A stretch of 64,000 bases of DNA from Demequina gelatinilytica (GCF_000971115.1 NZ_BBLV01000009.1:86432-150431); one strand, 5' to 3'. Positions 8,458 through 17,582 are shown, counted from the first letter of the stretch. Notes: generated by a model not told the origin, from the letters alone. Program-made: numbers and translations.

Positions 8458-9263
8458 TGCAGCTCGGACGCGTCGCCCGCATCGTCCTCGGCGCCATCAC
8501 CCTGGTGGTGCTCGCCCTCATCTACCTGCCGCTCGGGGTGGTGTTCCTCAACTCGATCAGCACCTCGGAGAGCCTGTCCTGGCCGCCGCCGGGCTTCACG
8601 CTCGAATGGTGGGGGCGTGCGCTCCACAGCACGGGAGCCCTCGAGGCGCTCGGCACGTCGGTGGTCGTCGGGGCCATCGCGTCCGCCATCGCGCTGGTGC
8701 TGGGCACGCTCGCGGCGATGGCCCTGTCGCGCTACCGGTTCTTCGGCAAGGAGACCGTCAACCTGCTCATCGTGCTGCCGATCGCGCTGCCCGGCATCGT
8801 CACCGGCATCGCGCTCAACAACGCGTTCCGCACCCTGATGGGCGTCGACCTCGCGATGTGGACCCTGGTGGTCGCGCACGCGACGTTCTGCATCGTCACC
8901 GTCTACAACAACGCCTTCGCGCGCCTCAACGCGTCGGGCACCCGCCTCGAGGAGGCGTCGATGGACCTGGGCGCGGGACTCTTCACCACCTTCCGGCTGG
9001 TGACCTTCCCGCATCTCAAGTCCGCGCTGATGGCGGGCGGCCTCCTCGCCTTCGCGCTCAGCTTCGACGAGATCATCGTCACCACCTTCACCGCGGGCAC
9101 CGGCGTCACCACGCTGCCGCTGTGGATCCTGCAGAACATGTTCCGCCCGTCGCAGGCGCCCGTGGTCGCGGTCATCGCGGTGATCCTCGCGGTCGTGTCG
9201 GTGATCCCGCTCGCGATCGCGCAGCGCCTCACCGCCAAGGACGCGGAGGCCGTCTCGCGCTGA
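8457..9263 (+). CDS. ABC transporter permease (PotC-like)
   Basis: 268 aa, six predicted membrane helices and the EAA loop EEASMDLGAGLFTTFRLVTFP. The start ATG shares its A with the stop of the preceding permease gene (TGATG), a hallmark of coupled translation. It completes a PotABCD-type importer. The ligand is not defined by sequence; homologues import spermidine, putrescine, GABA or related amines. Confidence 0.9.
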   Translation: MQLGRVARIVLGAITLVVLALIYLPLGVVFLNSISTSESLSWPPPGFTLEWWGRALHSTGALEALGTSVVVGAIASAIALVLGTLAAMALSRYRFFGKETVNLLIVLPIALPGIVTGIALNNAFRTLMGVDLAMWTLVVAHATFCIVTVYNNAFARLNASGTRLEEASMDLGAGLFTTFRLVTFPHLKSALMAGGLLAFALSFDEIIVTTFTAGTGVTTLPLWILQNMFRPSQAPVVAVIAVILAVVSVIPLAIAQRLTAKDAEAVSR

Positions 9264-9331
9264 TCCTCGCCGGCCGTCCCGTGCGCGCGGCGCTCTCGAC
9301 GGGGCGGGCGGCGGATCGCCGGGACCAAGGG

Positions 9332-9363
9332 TTGACCTTCCAGCCCAGGGGAAGGCCTACGGT
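9332..9363 (+). promoter_or_regulatory. MerR-family-type promoter/operator of metal chaperone gene
   Basis: The -35 TTGACC (9332-9337) and -10 TACGGT (9358-9363) are 20 bp apart, the over-long spacer typical of MerR/CueR activation. Within the spacer lies the dyad CCTTCC-N8-GGAAGG, very close to the CueR box of copA promoters. The start codon follows the -10 by 6 nt. Confidence 0.7.
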
Positions 9364-9369
9364 CGTGTC

Positions 9370-9768
9370 ATGAACGACACCACGCTTGCCGGCGGGACCG
9401 GCACCGTCATCGACCTCGACGTCTCGGGCATGACCTGCGACGGCTGCTCCTCGAGCGTGCACGATGCGCTCGTCGCCCTGCCCGGCGTGCGCTCCGCCTC
9501 GGTGGATCACGCGAGCGGCAAGGCCGTGGTCCTGCTCTCGCCCGAGACCTCCGCCGAGGACTTCGCCTTCGAGGCCGACGCCGCGGTGCACGATGCGGGG
9601 TACACCCTCGAGTCCGCACGCGAGGTCGAGCTCGCGACCGTGGGCGAGGACGAGGGGATGGCGTCCTGCGGCGGCCATTGCGGCTGCGGGTCCGCGAAGG
9701 ACGAGACGCCGGTCCAGGCCGCCGATGAGGCCGGCTGCTGCGGCGGGGGAGCGGGCGGCTGCTGCTGA
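9370..9768 (+). CDS. Heavy-metal-associated (HMA) domain protein with Cys-rich tail
   Basis: 132 aa. Residues 13-80 form an HMA (CopZ/MerP-like) fold with the metal site MTCDGC (Cys23, Cys26). The C-terminal 35 residues are Cys/Gly-rich (SCGGHCGCG and a terminal CCGGGAGGCC), giving at least seven more thiolates plus a His. It probably binds Cu(I), Zn or Hg in the cytoplasm as a chaperone or sink. No P-type ATPase or regulator gene is adjacent, so the MerR-type promoter must be served in trans. The gene appears leaderless. Confidence 0.8.
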   Translation: MNDTTLAGGTGTVIDLDVSGMTCDGCSSSVHDALVALPGVRSASVDHASGKAVVLLSPETSAEDFAFEADAAVHDAGYTLESAREVELATVGEDEGMASCGGHCGCGSAKDETPVQAADEAGCCGGGAGGCC

Positions 9769-9806
9769 AGGCCCCCGCGCATCGTCTCCACGACCCCGGA
9801 CATGAC

Positions 9807-9833
9807 GAAGGCCCCGCCGCCGGCGGGGCCTTC
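9807..9833. terminator. Bidirectional terminator between HMA gene and tRNA-Ala
   Basis: GAAGGCCCCGCC and GGCGGGGCCTTC form a 12-bp GC-rich stem with a 3-nt loop. It suits the end of the rightward HMA gene and of the leftward tRNA-Ala. Confidence 0.7.
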
Positions 9834-9839
9834 CGTTCC

Positions 9840-9915
9840 TGGTGGAGCCTAGGGGACTCGAACCCCTAACCCCCTGCTTGCAAAGCAGGTGCGCTACCAA
9901 TTGCGCCAAGGCCCC
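9840..9915 (-). tRNA. tRNA-Ala (TGC anticodon)
   Basis: A complete cloverleaf reads on the minus strand: 7-bp acceptor with the G3-U70 alanine identity pair, D arm GCGC/GCGC, anticodon loop TTTGCAA (TGC) and T loop TTCGAGT. Discriminator A is followed by an encoded CCA (9842-9840). Confidence 0.97.
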
Positions 9916-9932
9916 TCGTGGTCTGCCGATGG

Positions 9933-10049
9933 TCAGCGGACCGGATGGTGGACATCGTCCCACACGTCTCGATCGGAGTTCTCGGTGATGAGGACGAACG
10001 CGACGGCGCCAGCCACGAAGGCGGCTGCCAGGATCAGCGTGGTCCTCAT
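9933..10049 (-). CDS. DLW-39-family-like microprotein
   Basis: 38 aa, between the two tRNA genes. It has one N-terminal membrane helix (TLILAAAFVAGAVAFVLI) and a short polar tail NSDRDVWDDVHHPVR. The ribosome site GAGGTG is ideally placed before ATG 10049. Actinobacteria carry a widespread membrane microprotein of about 39 aa, the DLW-39 family, with a DLW motif near the C-terminus and this gyrA/tRNA neighbourhood. Here the motif reads DVW. Length, topology, location and Trp position support membership; the substitution makes it a diverged member. Function of the family is unknown. Confidence 0.75.
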   Translation of the reverse strand: MRTTLILAAAFVAGAVAFVLITENSDRDVWDDVHHPVR

Positions 10050-10062
10050 CGAATCACCTCGG

Positions 10063-10136
10063 TGGGCCCAGGAGGACTTGAACCTCCGACCTCTTCGTTA
10101 TCAGCGAAGCGCTCTAACCGCCTGAGCTATGGGCCC
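10063..10136 (-). tRNA. tRNA-Ile (GAT anticodon)
   Basis: Minus-strand cloverleaf of 74 nt: acceptor GGGCCCA/TGGGCCC, D arm GCTC/GAGC, anticodon loop CTGATAA (GAT), T loop TTCAAGT and discriminator A. CCA is not encoded. With tRNA-Ala it forms the usual pair downstream of gyrA/DUF3566 in Actinobacteria. Confidence 0.97.
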
Positions 10137-10179
10137 CTCGCGGCATCACTGCCGCGGCGATAAACGATACCGGACGCCA

Positions 10180-10200
10180 GCCGCGAAACAAAATCGCGGC
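10180..10200 (-). terminator. Hairpin downstream of DUF3566 gene
   Basis: GCCGCGA and TCGCGGC pair around an A-rich 7-nt loop, just beyond the DUF3566 stop. The stem is short, so termination may be partial with read-through into the tRNAs. Confidence 0.4.
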
Positions 10201-10214
10201 CGGCGCGGGCGGGA

Positions 10215-11141
10215 TCAGTCGTCCGTGAGGGTGACGTAGACGCCGCCGACCACGGAGGAGACCACGTTGTAGAGGAACGCGCCGATGGCCGACAGGGCGG
10301 TCAGCAGGACCACGTTGATGACGGCGACGAGGGTCGCGGCGCCCATCACCTTGTTCTGCTGGACGAACTGCATGATGTCGACCTCGGAGTCGGTCGAGAA
10401 CAGCTTGACGACCCACTCGTTGACCAGCGTGAACACGCCCATCTGGTTGAGCACGGTCCACAGCACGAAGACCGCGACCACGAACATGATGCCTGCGGCG
10501 ATCGAGAGCAGGAAGCCGAGCTTGAGCGCCGACCACGGGTCGATGCGCGACAGCAGCACGCGCGCCTTGCGGGGGCCGCCCTTGGCGGTCGGCACGCCCA
10601 GGTCGTCACCCGCCTTGAAGCTGTCGGCCGCGCGGCCGGCGAAGTCCTTGACCTTGGCCGCACCGGCGCCGAGCACCGCGGTGCCCGTGCCGATCGCGCC
10701 GTCGCGCCGCGCCGGTGCCTCGGTCGGGGCGGCGGGCGTCGCGGGAGCGGCGGGAGCCGCCGGGACGCCGGTCGGGGCGAAGGCCTGGGGCTGCGTCGGG
10801 CGCACGGTCTGCGGCGCGCTCTGGCGCGGGGCCTGCTGCGGCGCGGGCTGGCTGGTCGGCTGCTGCGTGGACTGCGGCGCGGCGGGCCGCGTGGTGGGGA
10901 CACCCTCGGGCGCCGTCTGCGGGCGGAGCGCCGTGCGCGTCGGGATCGAGCCCGTCGACGTCGGAGCCGCCGCCGAGGCCGCCGGAGCGGGCTGCGAGGT
11001 GGGCGACTGCGTCGACACCGGCGTCTCGGCTCCCACCGGCATGAAGGCACGGCGTGCCGGGACCTGTCCCGTGGTCGGCTCCGTCGGTCGCGGCGTGTAG
11101 AGGCCGCGGGCCGTCGAGGTGGTGCGGTCGTCCGCGTTCAT
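10215..11141 (-). CDS. DUF3566 transmembrane protein with long Pro/Thr/Gln linker
   Basis: 308 aa. Residues 1-150 are low complexity (Pro, Ala, Thr, Gln) and probably disordered. The C-terminal 115 residues match DUF3566: after an amphipathic RVLLSRIDPWSALKLGF come two membrane helices around MFVVAVFVLWTVL and ATLVAVINVVLLTALSAIG, ending in an acidic tail. In most Actinobacteria it directly follows gyrA and precedes tRNA-Ile/Ala. Here tRNAs and the DLW-39 gene are in place but gyrA is about 10 kb away. Family function is unknown. Confidence 0.85.
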   Translation of the reverse strand: MNADDRTTSTARGLYTPRPTEPTTGQVPARRAFMPVGAETPVSTQSPTSQPAPAASAAAPTSTGSIPTRTALRPQTAPEGVPTTRPAAPQSTQQPTSQPAPQQAPRQSAPQTVRPTQPQAFAPTGVPAAPAAPATPAAPTEAPARRDGAIGTGTAVLGAGAAKVKDFAGRAADSFKAGDDLGVPTAKGGPRKARVLLSRIDPWSALKLGFLLSIAAGIMFVVAVFVLWTVLNQMGVFTLVNEWVVKLFSTDSEVDIMQFVQQNKVMGAATLVAVINVVLLTALSAIGAFLYNVVSSVVGGVYVTLTDD

Positions 11142-11294
11142 CCATGCTCCCTGTGTTCTGACACGCTTCCGAGCGGTCCGGTCCGCTCGCCGACGCGTGC
11201 GGGCATCATCGTCAAGGGTAACCGAGGCGCGTGCGCAGGTCATTCCCCCTGGTCGCGCGCCGCGGATCCCCTGCCGGGAGCGCTCAAGTTCGGT

Positions 11295-11300
11295 TAGCGT
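11295..11300 (+). promoter_or_regulatory. -10 element of MprF-like gene (leaderless)
   Basis: TAGCGT is followed by exactly 6 nt and ATG 11307; no Shine-Dalgarno sequence is present. Confidence 0.5.
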
Positions 11301-11306
11301 GGCCGC

Positions 11307-13646
11307 ATGACGGCCGTGGCACCGGATCCGGAGAGCATGTCGAACGCCGCGCGCGCCCTCGCGTTCGCGCGACGGGTGCCGGGCACCATCGCGGTCACCG
11401 CGATCATCCTCGCGGTAGGCGCGCTGACCGGGGCCCTGTGGACGTCCGCCGAGTCGAACGGACTGGTCGACCGGTGGGGCTGGGGCGTCGACGAGTTCGC
11501 GGAGGGTCGTTGGCTCAACCTGCTCGCCGGGGCCGCGATCGCGCCCGAGCCATGGATGTACGGCCTGATCCTCGTCGTCTTCTGCGTCGGGGGCGGCTAC
11601 CTCGAGCTGCACTACGGCACGCTCCGGATGCTGCTCGCGGTCCTGGGCACGCACGTGGTCGCGGTGCTGGCGACCGCAGGGCTGCTGCTGGTGCTCGGCG
11701 CCGCGGGGGTCGACTGGGCCGAGGAGCTCGCCCACGTCCCCGACGTGGGCTTCAGCAACGGCGGCTTCGGAGCGCTCGGCGCGGCGACGGCAGGCTTCCC
11801 GTTGCTGTGGCGCCGGCGCGTCCGGCTCGTGGTGTCGCTGTACTGCATCGCGATGATCCTCTACGCCGCCGAGATCTGGGACTTCACCCACGCGACGGCC
11901 TTCCTCACCGGCGTGCTCATCGGCCCCTGGGTGGTGGGTCGCGCGCGCGAGAGCGTCGACTGGCGGTTCGGCACGCAGGAGGTGCGCGATGCCGCAGCCA
12001 TCGTCCTCGCGTTCGGGAGCCTCCATCAGCTCCTCACCCGGATCTGGCCCGGCTCGGGCGGGATCCTGGACTTCGGTGGCAGCACGGACGATGCCACCAT
12101 CACCACGCTCGGCCTCGTGGGCAGCGCAGTGGTCTCGCTCGCGTTCGCATACGCGCTGCACAAGGGCCGCCGGGGCGCGTGGTGGGTCATCCTCGTGCTC
12201 GCGTCCCTCGCGCTCGTCGGCGGCTTCTTCGTGGAGCCGACCCCCTCGGTGATGCTCGACCTGCTGCTCGACGCGGCGCTCGTGGTGCTGCTGCTGGTCT
12301 GGCGGCGCTGCTTCGCTGTCAAGGCGTCGAAGGCCAGCCGGCGCCGCGTGTGGCGGCGGGGCCTCCTGACCCTGGCGGGCCTCATGACCTTCACGGTCGT
12401 CGCGATCCTGACGCTCGGCGATCAGGTCTCCCCCTCGCCCACGCTCGGCCGTGCGGTCGGCGAGGCGGCCGCCCGCGTGCTCGGCGGCACCACGGGCCTC
12501 GAGGGCACCACCGACCTCGCGCGCACCCTGCTCAGCGCGATCGGGATCGTCTGGTTCATCGCCTTCGCGATCTTCCTGGCCTCGCTGCTGCTCGCGTCGC
12601 GCCAGCACAGCACCGAGAGCGCCGTGCGGGACCGCTACATCGCGCTCCAGCGGGACACACCCGCGATGACGAGCATCGGGTACATGACCCGGTGGGACGG
12701 CATCGACCACTGGATCTCCGACGACGGTCGCGGGGGGGTCGGCTTCAAGCAGGTCGGGAGCACCGTCATCGTCCTCTCCGATCCCGTGGGCGACGCGGGC
12801 GTCGCCGCGACGCACGCCGAGCTCGCGGACTACTGCCGCTCCCGCGGGTGGCGCCTCGCCTACTTCGCCGTGAGCGAGGACGCGCGGACCACGCTCGAGG
12901 GCGCGGGCTGGAAGGGCATCCAGGTCGCCGAGGACACGGTCGTCCACCTGCCGGAGCTCGCGTTCACCGGCAAGGCGTGGCAGGACGTGCGGTCCGCGAT
13001 CAACCGTGCCAAGCGCGAGGGCGTGACGATGCGCACCGTGCGTTTCGCGGACGCGCCCCGCGGCATGAAGGACCAGCTCGAGGCGATCTCCGCGCAGTGG
13101 GCGGGGGACAAGTCGCTGCCCGAGATGGGCTTCACGCTGGGCGACCTTCACGAGGCGGACGACCCGAACGTCGAGATGCATGTGGCGGTCGACGCCGACG
13201 GCACCGTCCACGGCATGACCAGCTGGCTGCCGGTCTACCGCGACGGCGACGTGGTCGGCTGGACCATCGACATCATGAAGCGCCGCCTCGACGACGGCGT
13301 GATGAGCGGCGTGATGGAGTTCCTCATCGCGCAGTCCGCGGTCGAGTTCAAGGAGGCGGGCTACGAGTTCATCTCGCTGTCCGCCGCGCCGCTCAGCTAC
13401 TCAGGCGAGGTCGAGGGGACCATCGAGCGCCTTCTCGACGTGCTCGCCGACAAGATGGAGCCCTACTACGGCTTCACGAGCCTCGAGCGGTTCAAGGCGA
13501 AGTTCAAGCCCGAGCACCGTCCGCTGTTCCTCATGTACCCGGACGAGGCGCAGCTGCCCGCGATCGCCGCCGCGATCCTGCGCGCCTACCTCCCTGACGC
13601 GACGGCCGCCGACATGGTGCGCGCGGCGGTGACGCGACCCGACTGA
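11307..13646 (+). CDS. MprF-like lysylphosphatidylglycerol synthetase (DUF2156) with rhomboid-like N-terminus
   Basis: 779 aa. The first 440 residues hold roughly ten to twelve hydrophobic helices, starting with a rhomboid-like segment. The C-terminal half (about 450-770) is the cytoplasmic DUF2156 GNAT-like catalytic domain, with FISLSAAPLSYSGE and KAKFKPEHRPLFLMYP resembling the conserved end of MprF. MprF enzymes transfer Lys or Ala from tRNA to phosphatidylglycerol and flip the product, lowering sensitivity to cationic peptides. Which amino acid is used cannot be read here. It stands alone in the interval that separates DUF3566 from gyrA. Confidence 0.8.
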   Translation: MTAVAPDPESMSNAARALAFARRVPGTIAVTAIILAVGALTGALWTSAESNGLVDRWGWGVDEFAEGRWLNLLAGAAIAPEPWMYGLILVVFCVGGGYLELHYGTLRMLLAVLGTHVVAVLATAGLLLVLGAAGVDWAEELAHVPDVGFSNGGFGALGAATAGFPLLWRRRVRLVVSLYCIAMILYAAEIWDFTHATAFLTGVLIGPWVVGRARESVDWRFGTQEVRDAAAIVLAFGSLHQLLTRIWPGSGGILDFGGSTDDATITTLGLVGSAVVSLAFAYALHKGRRGAWWVILVLASLALVGGFFVEPTPSVMLDLLLDAALVVLLLVWRRCFAVKASKASRRRVWRRGLLTLAGLMTFTVVAILTLGDQVSPSPTLGRAVGEAAARVLGGTTGLEGTTDLARTLLSAIGIVWFIAFAIFLASLLLASRQHSTESAVRDRYIALQRDTPAMTSIGYMTRWDGIDHWISDDGRGGVGFKQVGSTVIVLSDPVGDAGVAATHAELADYCRSRGWRLAYFAVSEDARTTLEGAGWKGIQVAEDTVVHLPELAFTGKAWQDVRSAINRAKREGVTMRTVRFADAPRGMKDQLEAISAQWAGDKSLPEMGFTLGDLHEADDPNVEMHVAVDADGTVHGMTSWLPVYRDGDVVGWTIDIMKRRLDDGVMSGVMEFLIAQSAVEFKEAGYEFISLSAAPLSYSGEVEGTIERLLDVLADKMEPYYGFTSLERFKAKFKPEHRPLFLMYPDEAQLPAIAAAILRAYLPDATAADMVRAAVTRPD

Positions 13647-13670
13647 GGCCGTCGGGCATCGTGCTCGCGC

Positions 13671-15182
13671 CTAGTGCCCCGCCCCGAGGTGACCGGACAT
13701 GCGGCCGTGGAACGCGCGCGAGGCCTCGTTGAGGCCCACGATCTCCACCGCGGTGCCGTGCGTCGCGTACTTGTGCTCGACGGCGTCGAGCGCCGCGACG
13801 GTCGAGGCGTCCCACACGTGCGAGTGCGTCATGTCGATGACCACGCGCTCGGGGTCGCCCGCGTAGTCGAACTGGCTGTAGAGGTCGTTCGAGCTCGCGA
13901 AGAACAGCTCGCCGGCCACCGTGTAACGGCGCACGCCGTCCTCGACCGGGCCGCCGGTGACCTCCGCGAGGTGGGCGACGCGGCGGGCGAACAGCACGCT
14001 CGCGAGCAGGACGCCCGCCACCACGCCGTAGGCGAGGTTGTGGGTCACCACCACCACGGCGACGGTGAGCAGCATCACGGAGTTCTCGGACCGCGGCAGG
14101 CGCGTGAGCGTCGACGGGCGGATCGAGTGCCAGTCGAACGTGGCCCACGACACGAACAGCATGACGGCGACGAGCGCCGCCATGGGGATCACCGCGACCA
14201 CGTCGCCGAGGACCAGGATGAGGATCAGCAGGAACACGCCCGCGGACAGCGTCGACAGGCGCGTGCGCGCGCCGCCGGCCTTGACGTTGATCATGGTCTG
14301 GCCGATCATCGCGCAGCCGCCCATGCCGCCGAACAGCCCGGTGATGACGTTGGCCGCGCCCTGGCCCCAGGCCTCGCGCGTCTTGTCGGAGTGGGTGTCG
14401 GTGACGTCGTCGACCAGCTTCGCGGTCATGAGCGACTCGAGCAGGCCCACGAGCGCGAGGCCGAGCGCGTAGGGGAGCACGATGCGCAGCGTGTCGAGCG
14501 TCCACGGCACGTCGGGCACGAACAGCCCGGGCAGCCCCTCCGGCAGCGCGCCCTCGTCGCCGACCGTCGGCACCGCGATGCCCGCCCACACGGTGACGAT
14601 GGTGAGCACGATGATCGCGACCAGCGGCGCCGGGACGGCCTTGGTGAGGCGCGGCCACAGGAAGATGATCGCGAGGCCCACCGCGACGAGGGCGTACACG
14701 GTCCACGGCTTGTCCGTGAGGTGCGGCAGCTGCGCCATCGCGATGAGGATCGCGAGCGAGTTCACGAACCCGACCATGACCGACCGCGGGATGAACCGCA
14801 TGAGCTTCGCGACGCCGAGGAGCCCGAGCGCGACCTGGATGAGGCCGCCGAGGACGACGGCGAGCACCAGGTAGTCGAGCCCGTGCTCCTTGGCGAGCGG
14901 CGCGACCACGAGCGCGACCGCCGCGGTGGCGGCGGAGATCATCGCGGGGCGGCCGCCCAGGAACGCGATCGACACGGCCATGGTGAAGGAGGCGAACAGG
15001 CCGACGCGGGGGTCGACGCCCGCGATGATCGAGAAGGAGATCGCCTCGGGGATGAGCGCGAGCGCGACCATGAGGCCGGACACGAGCTCGATGCGCAGCG
15101 TGCGCGGCTTGAGAGCGGCCCTCCAGGACGATGCGGCGGCGGCCTCGGGCACACCGGTGGCGGTGCGGGCGGGGGTGGGCAT
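13671..15182 (-). CDS. SulP-family anion transporter with STAS domain
   Basis: 503 aa. The N-terminal 390 residues form the SulP membrane core, including VALALIPEAISFSIIAGVDPRVGLF and the GGMGGCAMIGQTMINVKAGG segment. The last 100 residues are a STAS domain containing ERVVIDMTHSHVWDASTVAAL. SulP proteins move sulfate, bicarbonate or other anions. The start ATG 15182 has GGAG 7 nt upstream. The neighbouring catalase and sulfur-redox genes do not define its substrate. Confidence 0.9.
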   Translation of the reverse strand: MPTPARTATGVPEAAAASSWRAALKPRTLRIELVSGLMVALALIPEAISFSIIAGVDPRVGLFASFTMAVSIAFLGGRPAMISAATAAVALVVAPLAKEHGLDYLVLAVVLGGLIQVALGLLGVAKLMRFIPRSVMVGFVNSLAILIAMAQLPHLTDKPWTVYALVAVGLAIIFLWPRLTKAVPAPLVAIIVLTIVTVWAGIAVPTVGDEGALPEGLPGLFVPDVPWTLDTLRIVLPYALGLALVGLLESLMTAKLVDDVTDTHSDKTREAWGQGAANVITGLFGGMGGCAMIGQTMINVKAGGARTRLSTLSAGVFLLILILVLGDVVAVIPMAALVAVMLFVSWATFDWHSIRPSTLTRLPRSENSVMLLTVAVVVVTHNLAYGVVAGVLLASVLFARRVAHLAEVTGGPVEDGVRRYTVAGELFFASSNDLYSQFDYAGDPERVVIDMTHSHVWDASTVAALDAVEHKYATHGTAVEIVGLNEASRAFHGRMSGHLGAGH

Positions 15183-15407
15183 GGGGACTCCGTCCGGGCA
15201 GGCGGCGCGCGCGGCGGCGCCGCGTGCAAGGTAGGGGAGGCCGGCATCGGCCGCAGCCAGGGTACCCGGCGCCCCTCGCACGGCTCCGCCGCATCGATGT
15301 GCAGGTCCGCCGCACGGGGTGCGACGCGTCGGCGGCGAGCCGGGTCCCGCTGGGACCGGATCGACCGGTGGCGCCGTCGCCTGTGCGACGGAGCCGCGGG
15401 GCATGAC

Positions 15408-15443
15408 GACGGCCCGGACCCCCTCGCGGGGATCCGGGCCGTC
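15408..15443 (-). terminator. Terminator of catalase gene
   Basis: GACGGCCCGGA...TCCGGGCCGTC forms a long GC-rich stem immediately downstream of the catalase TAA. Confidence 0.65.
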
Positions 15444-15453
15444 GAGGAGCCGC

Positions 15454-16968
15454 TTAGACGGTGACGGGCTCGACGCCGGTGCCGGGCTCGCCGGCCTCGA
15501 CGGGCGCCTCGCCCGCGAGGTTCGCGCGGAGCTTCGCACCGAGGTCGGCGTCGACGTTGGTCCAGTACTGGATCGCACGCTCGCGGATCTCGTCGGACTT
15601 CACCGCGCCGACGTGGCCGGTGATCTGCTCGAGGATGTGCGCCTTGCCCGCGTCGTCGAAGACCTCGCGGTACATGGTGCCGGCCTGACCGAAGTCGTCG
15701 TCCTCGGCGTGCAGGGTCGCGGCGGCGCGGACCATCTCGCCGTCCGACTCCCAGTTGCCCGCGTCACCGGCGCGGGCGGCGTCGGCGTGCGCGCCGCCCT
15801 TGCTGTTCGGCGCGTAGACGGGCGTGTCGGGCGACGCGAACGAGTAGCGCATCGCGCCGTCCTTGGCGTACGAGTGACCGTTCGCGTCCGCGGCGTGCGG
15901 GGAGTTGACCGGCAGGTCGGCGTGGTTGGTGCCCACGCGGTACCGGTGCGCGTCCGCGTAGGAGAAGATGCGCGCCATCAGCATCTTGTCGGGCGAGGCG
16001 CCGATGCCGGGGACGAAGTTCGAGGGGGCGAAGGTCGCCTGCTCGATCTGCGCAAAGTAGTTCTCGGGGTTCTTGTTGAGCTCCATGACACCCACCGGGA
16101 TGAGCGGGTAGTCGCCGTGCGGCCACACCTTGGTGAGGTCGAACGGGTTGAAGCGGTACGTCTTCGCGTCCTCGTAGGGCATGACCTGCACGTAGAGGTC
16201 CCAGCGCGGGAAGTCGCCGGCCTCGATGTGCTCGTAGAGGTCGCGGATGTGGTGGTCGCCGTCCGAGCCGGCGAGCTGGCCCGCCTCCTCGATGGTGAGG
16301 CCGTGCACGCCCTGCTGGCTCTTGAAGTGGTACTTCACCCAGAAGCGCTCGCCCTCGGCGTTGATCCACTGGTAGGTGTGCGAGCCGTAGCCCTGCATCT
16401 CGCGCCACGAGCGGGGGAGGCCGCGCTCGCCCATGAGCCACGTGACCTGGTGGGCCGACTCGGGCTGCAGGGTCCAGAAGTCCCACTGCATGTCGTTGTC
16501 GCGCAGGTGCGAGCCGGGGAGGCGCTTCTGCGAGCGGATGAAGTCGGGGAACTTGATGCCGTCGCGGATGAAGAACACCGGGGTGTTGTTGCCCACGAGG
16601 TCGTAGTTGCCCTCGGTCGTGTAGAACTTCAGCGCGAAGCCGCGCGGGTCGCGCCACGTGTCGGGCGAGCCGTGCTCGCCGGCCACCGAGGAGAAGCGCG
16701 CGAGCATCTCGGTCTGCACGCCGTCCTGGAACAGCGCCGCACGCGTGTACTTCGCGATCTCCGGGTTGGTGGTGGTGAACGTGCCGAACGCGCCGCCGCC
16801 CTTGGCGTGCACCACGCGCTCCGGGACACGCTCACGGTTGAACTGCGCGAGCTTCTCGACCAGGTAGTGGTCGGTCAGCGCGGTGACGCCGTTGTTGCCC
16901 ACGGTCAGCGAGTGCTGGTCCGAGGCGACGGGGGCGCCGGCGTTGGTGGTCGTGAACTTCTCCGACAT
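15454..16968 (-). CDS. katA: Monofunctional haem catalase
   Basis: 504 aa, a clade 3-sized catalase. The distal His lies in [12 protein letters not shown], the distal Asn in [19 protein letters not shown], and the haem-ligand Tyr in [14 protein letters not shown]. It dismutates hydrogen peroxide in the cytoplasm. A near-perfect Shine-Dalgarno (AGGAGG) precedes ATG 16968. The fur-family gene ends 27 nt upstream on the same strand, so regulator and catalase form an operon of the FurA/CatR-catalase type. Confidence 0.96.
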   Translation of the reverse strand: MSEKFTTTNAGAPVASDQHSLTVGNNGVTALTDHYLVEKLAQFNRERVPERVVHAKGGGAFGTFTTTNPEIAKYTRAALFQDGVQTEMLARFSSVAGEHGSPDTWRDPRGFALKFYTTEGNYDLVGNNTPVFFIRDGIKFPDFIRSQKRLPGSHLRDNDMQWDFWTLQPESAHQVTWLMGERGLPRSWREMQGYGSHTYQWINAEGERFWVKYHFKSQQGVHGLTIEEAGQLAGSDGDHHIRDLYEHIEAGDFPRWDLYVQVMPYEDAKTYRFNPFDLTKVWPHGDYPLIPVGVMELNKNPENYFAQIEQATFAPSNFVPGIGASPDKMLMARIFSYADAHRYRVGTNHADLPVNSPHAADANGHSYAKDGAMRYSFASPDTPVYAPNSKGGAHADAARAGDAGNWESDGEMVRAAATLHAEDDDFGQAGTMYREVFDDAGKAHILEQITGHVGAVKSDEIRERAIQYWTNVDADLGAKLRANLAGEAPVEAGEPGTGVEPVTV

Positions 16969-16995
16969 GGAGGTCCTCCTAGGAAGTGGTGACGT

Positions 16996-17463
16996 TCAGG
17001 TGGTGACGGGGACGGGGTCCGACGCGGTGGCGACCTCGGACTGGCACGACGTGCACAGGCCCCAGAAGGTGACCTCCGCCTCGCTGAGCACGAAGCCGTG
17101 GTCGTCGTTCGGGGTCAGGCACGGGGCATGACCGATCACGCAGTCCACATCGGTGATCGCGCCGCAGCGCGTGCACACGAGGTGATGGTGGTTGTCGCCC
17201 ACCCGGAGCTCGTAGCGGGCCGGGTGGTCACCCGGCTCGATCGACCGGGTGAGCCCACAGCCCGTGAGGTCCCGCAGCACGTTGTAGACGGTCTGGAGGG
17301 ACACGTCTGGCAACGTCTGCGCGACCTTGGCGTGGATCGCGTCGGCCGAGGCGTGCGGCAGGCCCCTGAGGGCCTCGATGACCGCACGTCGCGGCTCGGT
17401 GACGCGCAGACCTGCTCCGCGGAGCAGGTCGGTGGCGTCGCTGAGGTTCATGAGCATCAGCAT
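16996..17463 (-). CDS. Fur/PerR-family peroxide or iron regulator
   Basis: 155 aa: a winged helix (about residues 15-85) and a dimerisation domain with the His-rich HHHLVCTRCGAI and two CxxC motifs (CTRC, CTSC) for structural zinc. Co-transcription with catalase suggests a PerR/CatR/FurA role: metal-bound repressor that releases under peroxide. Three in-frame ATGs open the gene; the first (17463) is best placed behind AAGG. A TTTGA-N5-TCAAA inverted repeat at 17474 fits autoregulation. PerR versus Fur cannot be decided without comparing metal-site residues. Confidence 0.88.
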   Translation of the reverse strand: MLMLMNLSDATDLLRGAGLRVTEPRRAVIEALRGLPHASADAIHAKVAQTLPDVSLQTVYNVLRDLTGCGLTRSIEPGDHPARYELRVGDNHHHLVCTRCGAITDVDCVIGHAPCLTPNDDHGFVLSEAEVTFWGLCTSCQSEVATASDPVPVTT

Positions 17464-17473
17464 AGAGCCTTTT

Positions 17474-17488
17474 TTTGAATGACTCAAA
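17474..17488. promoter_or_regulatory. Fur/PerR-type operator upstream of fur-katA
   Basis: TTTGAATGACTCAAA has perfect 5-bp arms in an AT-rich island within GC-rich DNA, 10-25 nt before the regulator's first ATG. The position and base composition suit a Fur-family box controlling the fur-katA operon. Confidence 0.6.
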
Positions 17489-17582
17489 TGAAAGTTTCCG
17501 CACCGCACCCACAGGTCGCCAACGAGCGCCGCGACGCCCGTGCTCCCATGCTGGAAGCGTGACCAAGTACCCCCAGGTGTGG

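Noticed and set aside
9889-10163. Plus-strand frames across the tRNA region
   Set aside because: They read through tRNA-Ala and tRNA-Ile antisense; the real small gene here is on the minus strand.
10215-13211. Long upstream extension (998 codons) of the DUF3566 frame
   Set aside because: It runs antisense through the MprF-like gene; the real start is ATG 11141 and the extension has no protein character.
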